From contig JALHRL010000023.1 of NCBI GenBank assembly GCA_022841465.1, positions 14,366 to 71,105 of the forward strand: a stretch of 56,740 bases of DNA, in the 5' to 3' direction. The DNA comes from Bacteroidia bacterium. GTDB taxonomy: Bacteria; Bacteroidota; Bacteroidia; B-17B0; Aurantibacillaceae. The notes beneath the pieces were generated by a model, which ran no database searches, was not told the DNA's origin, and saw nothing but the letters and a program-made list of their open reading frames with translations. Numbering within the stretch: position 1 is the stretch's first letter; each line of letters starts with the position of its first letter. The position numbers and the translations under genes were made by a program. Below, piece after piece: positions 26,503 to 36,486 of the stretch.

Positions 26503-28935
26503 TTATTTTTTTGCTTTTTCTTTTAAAAGGGCGAAATCTAATACTTCGCTCATACTATTTACATAATGGAAGCTTAGGCCTTTTAAATAGTGTGGCTTTA
26601 TGTAATCAATATCTTTTTTGTTATCTGCACAAAGCACAATTTCTTTAATTCCGGCACGTTTTGCTGCCAATATTTTTTCTTTAATTCCACCAACGGGCAA
26701 TACTTTCCCTCTTAAGGTTATTTCACCAGTCATAGCCATTGCTTTTTTAACCTTGCGTTGTGTTAAAGCACTGGCAAGCGAAGTTAACATGGCAATTCCT
26801 GCGCTTGGCCCGTCTTTTGGCGTAGCGCCTTCCGGTACGTGTATATGAATAGAGGTGGTTTCAAACATTTCAGCGTCTAATCCCAATATTTCCGGATGAG
26901 ACTTTATGTATTCTAAAGCTAACGTTGCACTTTCTTTCATTACATCTCCTAAGTTTCCGGTTAAGGTTAGTCTTGGCGATTTACTTTTACTTAAACTGGT
27001 TTCAATAAATAAAATATCACCGCCTACTTGGGTCCATGCTAAGCCTGTTACCACACCTGCAATATCATTACCTTGGTATTTGTCTTTAATATGAGCCGGG
27101 CCTAATATTTTTGTTAAGCTTGTTTCGTCAATTTTTGGTGCATCTTGGTTTTTAGCAATGTGAACAGCAACGTGGCGGGCAATTTTTGATATCATTTTTT
27201 CCAATCCACGCACACCACTTTCGGCTGTGTAATTTTCAATTACAAATTCAATTAATTTGTCATTTAATTTTAATTGATTTTTCTTAAGTCCGGTTTCTTC
27301 AACTTGTTTTGGAATTAAATGTTGTTTGGCAATTTCAATTTTTTCTTCAACGGTATAACCGCTTACTTCTATAACTTCCATTCTGTCGCGCAGTGCCGGC
27401 TGAATAGTATTTAAGTTATTACAAGTTGCAATAAACATAACTTTACTTAAATCGTAATCTAATTCTAAAAAGTTGTCGTAAAAAGTTTTGTTTTGCTCGG
27501 GGTCTAACACCTCTAATAAAGCAGATGAAGGGTCGCCATGAAAATCGTTACCTACTTTATCTATTTCATCTAAAATAAAAACAGGATTAGAAGATTGAAC
27601 TTTTTTAAGGTTTTGTAAAATTCTACCGGGCATTGCGCCAATGTATGTTTTTCTATGACCTCTAATTTCACTCTCGTCTTTTAATCCTCCTAAACTCATG
27701 CGCACGTATTTTCTCCCTAAAGCTTTGGCAACACTTTTTCCTAATGAGGTTTTTCCAACACCCGGAGGGCCGTATAAACAAAGGATTGGACTTTTTAAAT
27801 TGTTTTTTAATTTAAGTACAGCCAAATGTTCTATAATTCTTTCCTTTACTTTATCTAAACCAAAATGATCTTCATCTAAAACTTCTTGAGCGTGTTTTAA
27901 ATCAAAATTATCTTGCGATGATTCTTCCCAAGGCAAATCAAGCAATAGCTCTAAATAATTTGTTTGTATTGCGTATTCAGCCGCATTTGGATTCATGCGC
28001 TGAAGTTTAGATATGTTTTTTTCAAAAGCCTCTTGAACTGTCTTAGGCCATTTTTTTGTTTTCGCTTTTTCTTTTAAATCTGTTATTTCTTGTTCAAAAT
28101 TATTTCCGCCCAATTCTTCTTGAATGGCTTTCATTTGCTGATTCAAGAAGTATTCGCGTTGTTGTTTATCAATATCTTGTTTGGTTTTATCTTGAATTTG
28201 ATTTTTTAATTCAAGCATTTGCAAATCTTTGTTTAGCGCTTCTAATAGTTTTAACGCGCGTTCTTTTACATTCGCAATTTCTAACATACTTTGTTTTTCA
28301 GCGGTGCTGCTGTTCATGTTCGATGAAACAAAGTTGATTAGGAAATTATGCCCCTCAATATTATTAATGGCAAAAGCGGCATCACTTGGTATATTTGGTG
28401 ATTTTTTTATAATCTGATGTGAAACTTCTTTTATGTTGCTGATGATTGCTTGAAATTCTTTATCCGTTAAATTTGGTTTTATCTCCTCAAATGTTTCAAC
28501 TTTTGCTTTGTGGTAAGGTTCACTTTCAATAAACTCAGTAATTTTAAAACGCTTTTTTCCTTGAATAATAACGGTGGTGTTACCATCGGGCATTTTTAAT
28601 ACCTTAATAATGTTGGCAACGGTTCCAATTGTATGCAAATCTTCAGGTTTCGGGTCTTCTATTTGATCATTTTTTTGAGCAACAACTCCCACAATTTTAT
28701 CACCTGAATTGGCTTCTTTTATTAATTGAATTGATTTGTCTCTTCCAACGGTAATTGGAATCACAACACCCGGAAAAAGCACCATGTTTCGGAGAGGCAA
28801 AATTGGCAGAATTTCGGGCATTTTTTCTGCTTCAAAATTTTCTTCATCATTTGGTGTAAGCAGGGGTATAAAATCCGTATCATCGTCAATCAAAGAATTA
28901 AAGCGGTGCGGAGCATTATCGTTGTAATTTGTCAT
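26503..28935 (-). CDS. lon: ATP-dependent protease Lon (LonA)
   Basis: Lon degrades damaged and regulatory proteins in the cytoplasm. The 810-residue protein has the N-terminal LON substrate domain (ILPLRNMVLFPGVVIPITVGR), a coiled region, the AAA+ domain with Walker A GPPGVGKTSLG, Walker B VFILDEIDKVG, and a C-terminal protease domain with the Ser-Lys dyad in PKDGPSAGIAM and VGGIKEKILAAKRAG. Length is typical. It lies 59 bases downstream of the GT39 gene. No CIRCE or HrcA-type operator is visible upstream. Confidence 0.97.
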   Translation of the reverse strand: MTNYNDNAPHRFNSLIDDDTDFIPLLTPNDEENFEAEKMPEILPILPLRNMVLFPGVVIPITVGRDKSIQLIKEANSGDKIVGVVAQKNDQIEDPKPEDLHTIGTVANIIKVLKMPDGNTTVIIQGKKRFKITEFIESEPYHKAKVETFEEIKPNLTDKEFQAIISNIKEVSHQIIKKSPNIPSDAAFAINNIEGHNFLINFVSSNMNSSTAEKQSMLEIANVKERALKLLEALNKDLQMLELKNQIQDKTKQDIDKQQREYFLNQQMKAIQEELGGNNFEQEITDLKEKAKTKKWPKTVQEAFEKNISKLQRMNPNAAEYAIQTNYLELLLDLPWEESSQDNFDLKHAQEVLDEDHFGLDKVKERIIEHLAVLKLKNNLKSPILCLYGPPGVGKTSLGKSVAKALGRKYVRMSLGGLKDESEIRGHRKTYIGAMPGRILQNLKKVQSSNPVFILDEIDKVGNDFHGDPSSALLEVLDPEQNKTFYDNFLELDYDLSKVMFIATCNNLNTIQPALRDRMEVIEVSGYTVEEKIEIAKQHLIPKQVEETGLKKNQLKLNDKLIEFVIENYTAESGVRGLEKMISKIARHVAVHIAKNQDAPKIDETSLTKILGPAHIKDKYQGNDIAGVVTGLAWTQVGGDILFIETSLSKSKSPRLTLTGNLGDVMKESATLALEYIKSHPEILGLDAEMFETTSIHIHVPEGATPKDGPSAGIAMLTSLASALTQRKVKKAMAMTGEITLRGKVLPVGGIKEKILAAKRAGIKEIVLCADNKKDIDYIKPHYLKGLSFHYVNSMSEVLDFALLKEKAKK

Positions 28936-28994
28936 TTTAAATTTTAACTAGTTGTTAAATGATGAGCATTAATTATGCCATTAGTTGTACGCGA

Positions 28995-30689
28995 CTATTT
29001 GTCATGCTTAGGCATTCGCACAAAAAAGGAAAATCCGTTTTTATCGTATAATTTTTTTATCTCAGGATATTGTAAAAAATCTTTTTCAGCAGGGGTTTTA
29101 CAAACAATGTAAGCGGGTTTATTAATAATGCCGGTTTTCATCCACATAACATTAGCTGTTGCAAAAAAATTAAGTTTAAAAAAGTTTTTATTTTGGTATT
29201 TATAAAAGTCTTCTATAAATTTTACTTGTTCCGGATTATTATAGTGTTCCGGTTTTCTGTTTGCATAAAAAATGTAGGCATAACTTTTAAAATCATGAGT
29301 TTCTACATGCGCATCTTGCTTTGCAATATGTTTGTAAAAAGAAATGGCAGATTGTTGTGAAATTAATTCTGCTTTAGGTACAAAAACATTTATTGCAGAT
29401 ACAATAAAAAGTATTTGAAACGTATATCCAAACAAAATGTTTTTTGTTTTGCCTAAAAAGTAAGAACGATAAATAAATATTGATGCTACAAGAAATAAGA
29501 ATGGTATGAGCCACTCATAGCCAAGCCAAATTAATTCTGCGTTTAAATTTAATTTCGCAAATTCATCGCCAATTAAATTATATTTAAACAGGTAAGGCTT
29601 TAATTTATTTATTTGCGTAAAGGCTAAAAACGCAATAAAAAATAATAGCGTAATAAGTATAAATAAAAATTTACTTAAAAGTGATTTCTTTATCTCATTT
29701 CTTTTGTTGTAAATACCCAAGGTTGCAATAAAAGAAATGGGCACATAACAAAGTGATGAATAATGAACAATTTTTGTTTTTACTATTGAAAATAAAACAA
29801 GAACAACCCAAAATAATATTAAAACTATCAGTCTTGTTTCTTTCTGTATAGGATTTAAACGATAATTGTTTCGATAAGAATTTATGAAAAGAATGGAAGT
29901 AGGAAAGCAACCCAATAGAAGAACTACTACATGATAAAAAATGGGTCCGCTATGCCCGCTATCTTCCGTATTAAATAACCGTATTTGGTAATCGATAAAT
30001 GATTTTATAATTTGTTTATTTCCTGTAATATATTCAAAAGCAAACCATGAAATACTGGTAATAATGATAATAAGAAGAAAGTAGTAAAACTTAGTGTTAG
30101 CCAATAAATGAAGTTTTTTAGAAAAAATTAAATAAATGAAAATGCTTAATCCTTCAACAAGTAAAGCTGCCGGACCCTTCGTTAAAACAGCTACACCTAA
30201 AAGAATTCCTGAAAAAGTGAAGTATATTAGTTGCTTAGTGGTTTCAAGGTTAACTGCAAAAACAAAAAGTAAAACAGAAAGCAATATGAAAAAATTAAAC
30301 CAAGGATCAATTAAGCCTGATTTAAAATACAAGTGCGGCAATAAAGTGCCTGTGTGAATAATTGCCCAGGTTAAACCAAATTTAGCGTTGAATAATTTTT
30401 TTCCAACCAGATACAAAGTAATGATGGTGAAGATTCCGCAAATAGCGTTAGGTAAACGGGCAGCAAACTCATTTACACCAAAAACATTCATGCTTAATGC
30501 TTGTAACCAGATAAAAAAAGGAGGTTTTTCCCAAAACGGATTAAAATTAATTTGAACAGTAGTGTAATTTCCCGTTACAATCATTTCGCGGGCACATTCT
30601 GCAAAATTTATTTCATCCCAATCAAATAAAGGGCAATTACCAATTAGGGGAATAAAAACCAAAGCAGCAATAATACCTAATAAAGGCAC
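28995..30689 (-). CDS. GT39/ArnT-like membrane glycosyltransferase
   Basis: This 564-residue polytopic protein has about 11 membrane helices and a periplasmic C-terminal domain. The first loop has the acidic catalytic motif of family GT39/GT83 enzymes (LFDWDEINFAECAREM), followed by PPFFIWLQAL. Such enzymes move a sugar from a polyprenyl phosphate to lipid A, protein or another acceptor on the outer face of the inner membrane. The best start is a GTG at 30689, as no ATG precedes the first helix. It lies 29 bases after the PAP2 gene in a mazG-PAP2-GT39 unit. The acceptor is unknown. Confidence 0.85.
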   Translation of the reverse strand: MPLLGIIAALVFIPLIGNCPLFDWDEINFAECAREMIVTGNYTTVQINFNPFWEKPPFFIWLQALSMNVFGVNEFAARLPNAICGIFTIITLYLVGKKLFNAKFGLTWAIIHTGTLLPHLYFKSGLIDPWFNFFILLSVLLFVFAVNLETTKQLIYFTFSGILLGVAVLTKGPAALLVEGLSIFIYLIFSKKLHLLANTKFYYFLLIIIITSISWFAFEYITGNKQIIKSFIDYQIRLFNTEDSGHSGPIFYHVVVLLLGCFPTSILFINSYRNNYRLNPIQKETRLIVLILFWVVLVLFSIVKTKIVHYSSLCYVPISFIATLGIYNKRNEIKKSLLSKFLFILITLLFFIAFLAFTQINKLKPYLFKYNLIGDEFAKLNLNAELIWLGYEWLIPFLFLVASIFIYRSYFLGKTKNILFGYTFQILFIVSAINVFVPKAELISQQSAISFYKHIAKQDAHVETHDFKSYAYIFYANRKPEHYNNPEQVKFIEDFYKYQNKNFFKLNFFATANVMWMKTGIINKPAYIVCKTPAEKDFLQYPEIKKLYDKNGFSFFVRMPKHDK

Positions 30690-30718
30690 TATAAAAGTGT
30701 TATTATGAATTAATCTGT

Positions 30719-31381
30719 TCAGCTTTTCTTAAATTTTACCAATGGTTTGTTTAAGCGAATAAGTGTGTTTCTTTCGAAAAATAAAAAGTAGAATAAAATT
30801 GCAAAAAACACTCCAATAACGCTTCCAGCAGTAATATCTTGCAACCAGTGTTGTGATAAATATACTCTGCTAAATGCTGCAAGAACAGCAATAGAAGCAA
30901 ATAATACTTTATACGAGGATTTAGCAACTGCTAATGCCAATGCAAAGAAAATGGCAAAAGATTGTGTGGCATGGCCACTTGGGAAACTTTTTAAAATCAT
31001 TAATTCAACACCTTCTACTTTTTTTATTTCAAAAGGTTCTACCCATTGAAAAACAAAATGGGGGCGAGGGGCTTCGTTAAAAAACTGATATTTCAGCAAA
31101 TTAGTAATTAAGGCGGCAAATAAAAAAGAGAGGGTTAGATAAATACCTAATCGTATATTGATAAAAAACGCAATAATTATTATTAAAACTCCCAGTACCC
31201 CATCACCAAGTAAAGTTAAGTAAAGAAAAAACTTATCAATAAATGCATTCCCTACATAATCGTTAATGCTTAAATGCAATTTAGTTTTATTCATGCTTAA
31301 AATAAACGTAAGCACTATGGCTAGAAACAGAATGTAAATACCTAATGGAATTTTGTTATTTTTAAAAAATGATTTAAGCAT
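30719..31381 (-). CDS. PAP2 family membrane phosphatase
   Basis: The 220-residue protein has about six membrane helices and the three acid phosphatase motifs of the PAP2 family: KYQFFNEAPRP, PSGHATQS and SRVYLSQHWLQDITAG. Members dephosphorylate lipids such as undecaprenyl pyrophosphate, phosphatidic acid or lipid A on the periplasmic side. It starts one base after mazG stops and is followed by a GT39 glycosyltransferase that uses polyprenyl-phosphate sugars, so recycling of the lipid carrier or lipid A modification are both plausible roles. Confidence 0.92.
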   Translation of the reverse strand: MLKSFFKNNKIPLGIYILFLAIVLTFILSMNKTKLHLSINDYVGNAFIDKFFLYLTLLGDGVLGVLIIIIAFFINIRLGIYLTLSFLFAALITNLLKYQFFNEAPRPHFVFQWVEPFEIKKVEGVELMILKSFPSGHATQSFAIFFALALAVAKSSYKVLFASIAVLAAFSRVYLSQHWLQDITAGSVIGVFFAILFYFLFFERNTLIRLNKPLVKFKKS

Positions 31382-31382
31382 C

Positions 31383-32159
31383 TTAAAGTTTTTTTGCTTC
31401 CTCCCAATACACGTTCATTTCATTTAAGTTGCAATCTTTTAAAGTTTTACCTTTATCTTTAATTTTTTGTTCGAGGTAATTGAAACGCTTTGTGAATTTT
31501 TTATTAGTTTGTTCTAAAGCATCCTCAGGGTTAATATTTAAAAATCGGGCATAATTAATTAAAGAAAACAAAACATCGCCAAATTCCCTAGTGGCTTTTT
31601 CATTATTTCCAGAATTAACTTCTTGTTCAAATTCACTTAATTCTTCCTTAACTTTATCATAAACTTGTTCAGGTTTTTCCCAATCAAAACCAATGGCACT
31701 AACTTTTTCTTGAATACGGTATGCTTTTAATAATGCAGGCATACTATTAGGAACACCTGATAACGCAGTTTTATTTCCGTCTTTTTCGCTTTGTTTTATT
31801 TGTTCCCAATTTTTTTTCACCTCGTCTTCCGTATCTGCCTTCACATCTCCGTAAACATGGGGGTGCCTGAAAATTAATTTTTCACACAAATCATCTATGG
31901 CTTTTTTTAAGGTAAATGCTTTTAATTCATCTGCAATTTTTGCATAAAAAACAATATGTAATAAAATATCACCCAGTTCTTTTTTAATTTCGTTATAATC
32001 GTTTTTTAAAATTGCATCGCTTAATTCATAGGTTTCTTCTATGGTTAAATGACGTAACGATTCTATAGTTTGTTTTTTATCCCATGGACATTTCTCTCGC
32101 AAATCATCCATTATATCTAATAGCCTGCTAAAAGACTGAAGTGTTTCTTCTCTTGTCAT
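31383..32159 (-). CDS. mazG: Nucleoside triphosphate pyrophosphohydrolase MazG
   Basis: MazG hydrolyses (d)NTPs to monophosphates and pyrophosphate, cleaning the nucleotide pool. The 258-residue protein contains two MazG domains. The first carries REKCPWDKKQTIESL, EETYELSDAI and KKELGDILLHIVF; the second has KVKEELSEFEQEV and REFGDVLFSLINYARF, with metal-binding Glu and Asp residues in both. Length is typical of the two-domain form. It is the first gene of the unit with PAP2 and GT39. Confidence 0.95.
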   Translation of the reverse strand: MTREETLQSFSRLLDIMDDLREKCPWDKKQTIESLRHLTIEETYELSDAILKNDYNEIKKELGDILLHIVFYAKIADELKAFTLKKAIDDLCEKLIFRHPHVYGDVKADTEDEVKKNWEQIKQSEKDGNKTALSGVPNSMPALLKAYRIQEKVSAIGFDWEKPEQVYDKVKEELSEFEQEVNSGNNEKATREFGDVLFSLINYARFLNINPEDALEQTNKKFTKRFNYLEQKIKDKGKTLKDCNLNEMNVYWEEAKKL

Positions 32160-32217
32160 ATTTGGGCAAATTTAATAAATATTAAGGGTACATGCTTTTT
32201 TTTGGATTTTTTACCAA

Positions 32218-34536
32218 TTAAGGCCTGATAAGGAGCATGGAAAGCGATTTAATTTCGGTTTCTGCAAAGGATTCTGAATAAATTTCGTAGCCATCAAGAC
32301 TTGAAATTAAAAGCTGAAAATCGTTTAATGAAACGGTGTTTTTGTTGTTTTTATCAATCAAATTTACATTACCGGCACCAATTTCATTTAAGGCTTTAAC
32401 TTCTTCTTTTAAATCAAAATTGGCTTCAATAATTCCGTTATTATCTAATATGGTAATACTAACTACACTGTTTCTAACTATTTTTTTTGCATAGAAAAAC
32501 AAAAACACATCACTAACTGAAGTAATTATAATAATTATATTTTCAATATTATCTAGTTTATTATCAATAAAAATACCAACTGGAATTTTACTTTCTGTAA
32601 TAAATTGAGAATTTTTTGCATCTAAAAAACTTTTTCCTTTAAACAATGAGCCTTTTCCAATTATACTGCTAATTAATTTCTCCGGCTGTAATGCTGTTGA
32701 GGTTAAACCAATCATTTTTCCGAGTAAGGTTCCTTCAAATAACGACTGTCCGGCACCAATTAACAGTAAATCATACTCTCCGGAATTAGCATCTTCTAGT
32801 ATTACATCATTTACGTTGGTATTAACTTTGTAAACTGTTTTAATTGGAAGATTTAATTTATTTGATTCTGCTTTAATGGGTTTAAAGCTTTCTTTTTCGT
32901 ACTCATCTAATTGATACTGGTTTATATCGGTATTGGGTGTAATATGTAGTGCAGTTACCAAAGTTGAATTTTTACTGTAGCCGGTTAAAAGATTTACAAG
33001 TCGTAATAATTTTTTACCTCCGATAGGGCTTGCAAACGAGAGTAAAATTCTAAAATTTTGTTTGTTATTTACTACTACTTCATCCGATTCTTTTTTGAAA
33101 AATAAATTAATTAAATCAAGTAATGGCCCTGTCATTAATGTAGTAACAAGTGCCATTAATACCATAATAGCAAAAATTTCAGGAGATAAAATACCCAAAT
33201 CGTATCCAATATTTAACACAACCAACTCCATTAAACCTCTTGTATTCATTAAGGCTCCAATAGATAAACTATTGCGCCACGATTGTCCAACAAATTTTGC
33301 GGCAAGAGAAGCGCCAATAAATTTTCCGGCAACTGCAAGAGAAATAATTAATAAAGCTGTTTTCCATAAATGACCTTCAGATAGCAAAGTAATTTGAGTT
33401 CTTAAACCTGTAAATACAAAAAATAGTGGAAGCAACATTCCTAACGAAACAGATTCTGTTTTTTCTATTAAAATTTTTCTAAAATTAACTGATGGAGGCA
33501 TAATAACTCCAGCTAAAAAAGCTCCAAATAATGCATGAATACCAATTATTTCTGCTAGAAACGCAGATATAAGTAATATACCGAAAATAGCTGCAACCAC
33601 ATTTAAACTCAAAACTTCTTTATGAGAGTATACTTCGCCCATTTTTTTTAAGAATGGATGAACAATTTTTATCATTGTAAAAACAAATAAAATAGCCAAA
33701 GTAATGGTAAACATAGCTCCTGCAATTGAGCCAGCATTTACAATGGCAATTACTGTTGCTAAAATACACCATGCAGTTAAATCATCAATAGCTGCCGATG
33801 TTATTGTTAAAGACCCAAGTTTTGTTTTAGTTAAATTTCGTTCATGAATAATTCTTGCTAATACAGGAAACGCAGTAATACTCATTGCTGTTCCCATAAA
33901 TAATGCAAACGAAATAAAACCAACATTATCTGGCGCAAAATCTGTGTAAATGGAATAGGATAAACAAATGCCTAAAATAAAGGATAAAAAAATACCACTA
34001 TGACTAATTACTAAGGCATCGTTTGCTTTGTTTTTTAAAACTTTCATGTCAAGTTCCATACCTATAACAAACATAAAAAGCACCAAGCCAACCTGACTTA
34101 AAAATTGTAAATTACCTAGTGAATGGGCAGGAAATAAATAAAGATTAAATTCCGGAAACCAATTACCCATAAAGGATGGGCCTAAAAAAATCCCGGCAAA
34201 AATTTCTCCAATTACAGAAGGCAATCCTATTTTTGAAAAGATAAATCCAAACGTTCTGGCGCAAAAAATTATGGTAATAATTTGCAAAAGTAAAATAGCT
34301 AAAGGATGTGTTATATTATGTTTAACCAATTCATTAATTTGATCGTAAATTGATAAATGGTTAGTTGCAACTTCTTGAATGTTTTTGTTTACTTCCAAAA
34401 CTTTACCTGTTCCAATCAATAAATAAAGTGCTACAGCAAATAATGCAATAGCTACCAAATAATATAATATATGCTTATGATTTCGCAATTTATAAGAGTC
34501 GTTATTCACCTTAAATTTAAGAGAAAACTTTAACAA
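32218..34536 (-). CDS. CPA2-family cation/proton antiporter with C-terminal USP-like domain
   Basis: This 772-residue protein has one N-terminal helix, then an Na/H exchanger domain of 12 or so helices (about 70-470) with features such as GEIFAGIFLGPSFMG, SAAIDDLTAWCILA (paired aspartates of the ion site) and GALMNTRGLMELV. The remaining 290 cytoplasmic residues resemble a universal stress protein domain (LLLIGAG) rather than a TrkA-N domain. It probably exchanges K+ or Na+ for H+ in the inner membrane. Start is a TTG at 34536, or a GTG at 34509; there is no ATG. It stands alone, divergent from the PagL-like gene. Confidence 0.88.
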   Translation of the reverse strand: MLKFSLKFKVNNDSYKLRNHKHILYYLVAIALFAVALYLLIGTGKVLEVNKNIQEVATNHLSIYDQINELVKHNITHPLAILLLQIITIIFCARTFGFIFSKIGLPSVIGEIFAGIFLGPSFMGNWFPEFNLYLFPAHSLGNLQFLSQVGLVLFMFVIGMELDMKVLKNKANDALVISHSGIFLSFILGICLSYSIYTDFAPDNVGFISFALFMGTAMSITAFPVLARIIHERNLTKTKLGSLTITSAAIDDLTAWCILATVIAIVNAGSIAGAMFTITLAILFVFTMIKIVHPFLKKMGEVYSHKEVLSLNVVAAIFGILLISAFLAEIIGIHALFGAFLAGVIMPPSVNFRKILIEKTESVSLGMLLPLFFVFTGLRTQITLLSEGHLWKTALLIISLAVAGKFIGASLAAKFVGQSWRNSLSIGALMNTRGLMELVVLNIGYDLGILSPEIFAIMVLMALVTTLMTGPLLDLINLFFKKESDEVVVNNKQNFRILLSFASPIGGKKLLRLVNLLTGYSKNSTLVTALHITPNTDINQYQLDEYEKESFKPIKAESNKLNLPIKTVYKVNTNVNDVILEDANSGEYDLLLIGAGQSLFEGTLLGKMIGLTSTALQPEKLISSIIGKGSLFKGKSFLDAKNSQFITESKIPVGIFIDNKLDNIENIIIIITSVSDVFLFFYAKKIVRNSVVSITILDNNGIIEANFDLKEEVKALNEIGAGNVNLIDKNNKNTVSLNDFQLLISSLDGYEIYSESFAETEIKSLSMLLIRP

Positions 34537-34588
34537 TGCCCTTAAACTTCTCTACTAAATTTTAAGTATTTTTGAATTCTTAGTAAAA

Positions 34589-35698
34589 ATGAAAAAAGCA
34601 GCATTATTTATTCTCTATTTCGTTTGCACTTTTTTTGCCCTTGGCCAAAATGGTATTACAGCCGATCCTAACTGGTACATAAAGCCCTATTTTAATTTTG
34701 GTGTAATTATGCAGCATCGCGAAGTGCTAGGTAATTTGGTAAAGGGATACCCCAAAACCTATGAAATAAACATTGTAAAACCAACGTTGGGAAGCTTTTT
34801 ATGGCAGTGCGAAAATAATAAGCCAGACGTAGGAATAAATCTTTCTTTGATAGATTACGCTAATCCTCAACAACTTGGTTATGCAATTATTACAGCCCCT
34901 TTTATTGAAGTTCCATTAAATGAAAAAGAAAAATTATCGCGCCTTTATCTTCGTTTGTGTTGGGGGCCTGCATTTGTTACCAAACCGTTTGATTTAGAAA
35001 CCAACCAAAAAAACAGTGCCATTGGAAGTGTAGTTAATGCCTATGTTCAATTTAAATGGTTTTGGCAAATTCCAATTAATAAAAGTGTGCGCTTAGAACC
35101 CGGTATTATGTTTTCACACATTAGTAATGGAAGGGCCCAATCGCCTAATTTAGGATTAAACACAATGGGAGCCGGAATTGCCGTTAATTTTAATTTAACC
35201 AATAAAGTAATTAACCCAACTAATAAATTAGATAGTAATACGTGTAATAAAAGCCGAAATGAGATTTTTATAATGAATTCTTACGGTTTTAATGATGGCG
35301 AAATAAAAGGAAAGAAGCAATTAGTAACAACGCTTTCTATTCAATATCAATACAACAAACGTAATACGCATAAATTTGGTGTAGGATGGGAAATTAATTA
35401 CGAAGAAAATTATGTGAAGGATTTAAGAGTAGAAGGTGTAAAAACGAATGGAATTATTGATGAAATACGATACGGACCAAAACTTTGTTATTCTTATAAC
35501 GTTGGCAGAATTAGTTTTCCTTTAGAAATGGGGGTTTACGTTAGGCAACTAATTGAACCGGATGGTTGGTTTTTTCATAGAATGGGTGTAAGATATTACG
35601 GAAAAAAAGGGTTAATGTTTTCATTTGGTATGCGCTCGCACTGGGCGGTTGCTTACAATTTTGATTATGGTATTGGCTACCGTTGGTATTTAAAGTAA
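34589..35698 (+). CDS. Acyloxyacyl hydrolase / PagL-like lipid A 3-O-deacylase
   Basis: The 369-residue protein has a signal peptide ending near FALGQ and many alternating beta strands, consistent with an outer membrane barrel. The motif FSHISNGRAQSPNLGLNTMG has the PagL catalytic His (177) and Ser (179). PagL removes the 3-O acyl chain of lipid A. The protein is about twice as long as PagL itself, with roughly 170 extra C-terminal residues that also look like beta strands, as in other Bacteroidota members. Its stop overlaps the start of the next gene as TAATG. Confidence 0.82.
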   Translation: MKKAALFILYFVCTFFALGQNGITADPNWYIKPYFNFGVIMQHREVLGNLVKGYPKTYEINIVKPTLGSFLWQCENNKPDVGINLSLIDYANPQQLGYAIITAPFIEVPLNEKEKLSRLYLRLCWGPAFVTKPFDLETNQKNSAIGSVVNAYVQFKWFWQIPINKSVRLEPGIMFSHISNGRAQSPNLGLNTMGAGIAVNFNLTNKVINPTNKLDSNTCNKSRNEIFIMNSYGFNDGEIKGKKQLVTTLSIQYQYNKRNTHKFGVGWEINYEENYVKDLRVEGVKTNGIIDEIRYGPKLCYSYNVGRISFPLEMGVYVRQLIEPDGWFFHRMGVRYYGKKGLMFSFGMRSHWAVAYNFDYGIGYRWYLK

Positions 35699-36438
35699 TG
35701 AAGTTTGTAATTAAAATAATTTGCCTAATTGGTTTTTTGGTGTTGGTTTCGTGTAATAAGCCGGGTGCACCTGATTGTTTTAAAACCACCGGTAAACAAA
35801 CTTCAAAAACAATATCAGTTACACCATTTTATGCAGTAGACTTAGAAACGAATTTAGAACTTACCTTAAAAAAGGGGAATGAATTTTTAGTAGAAATTAG
35901 TGGCGGTGAAAATATGGTAGATAAAATTACTGCTAGTGTTACAAGTGGAACTTTAATAATTGATAACAAAAACAAATGCAATTTTGTACGAGGGTATAAA
36001 AAGAAAATTTCAGTTACTGTTACTTGCCCCGATTACAAATACATTGTTACGAATACCATTGGAAATGTATTTATAGGAAACGATTTTGTTGAAGATACAT
36101 TGGTTTTACGTTCAGAAGCAGGGGATTTTTTTGTTGGAGGAACTTTTAATCAATTACGCACCAGTTCGCATGGAAGCGGAAATATGCATTTAAAATGCAC
36201 CACCAATGATTTACAATGTTATATGAATGGAACCAATTACGTTTACGCTTATGATGCAAACATTTTGGGTTACATTTTTATTGAAACATATTCGTTGGGT
36301 AATGCTTATGTAACTATACCCTCTGGTGGGCTTTTAGAATATAATATTCAAAAGTCAGGAAATATTTATTACAAAGGAAACCCGGCCGAAATTAAAGGGA
36401 CCAATGGTGGCAAAGGAGGTTTTGTATTAAAAGAATAA
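35698..36438 (+). CDS. GIN domain (DUF2807) lipoprotein
   Basis: The 246-residue product has a lipoprotein signal with lipobox LVSC (Cys19) followed by a repetitive beta-helix-like domain of the GIN/DUF2807 type. It contains the opening strand FYAVDLETNLELTLKKG and many GN/GS turns (GSGNMHLKC, SLGNAYVTI). Such proteins are common envelope lipoproteins of unknown role in Bacteroidota. I use the ATG at 35698, whose first base is the last base of the PagL-like stop; an upstream in-frame ATG at 35683 would leave a poorer signal peptide. A terminator follows. Confidence 0.85.
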   Translation: MKFVIKIICLIGFLVLVSCNKPGAPDCFKTTGKQTSKTISVTPFYAVDLETNLELTLKKGNEFLVEISGGENMVDKITASVTSGTLIIDNKNKCNFVRGYKKKISVTVTCPDYKYIVTNTIGNVFIGNDFVEDTLVLRSEAGDFFVGGTFNQLRTSSHGSGNMHLKCTTNDLQCYMNGTNYVYAYDANILGYIFIETYSLGNAYVTIPSGGLLEYNIQKSGNIYYKGNPAEIKGTNGGKGGFVLKE

Positions 36439-36467
36439 AAAAAGCCTTCAGTGCATGAAGGCTTTTT
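36439..36467. terminator. Bidirectional intrinsic terminator
   Basis: Perfect 12-base arms (36439-36450 and 36456-36467), five-base loop, GCCTTCA core, A run on the left and T run on the right. It serves the GIN lipoprotein gene (plus) and the convergent fumC (minus). Confidence 0.9.
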
Positions 36468-36486
36468 AATACAATAATTTTTATCT

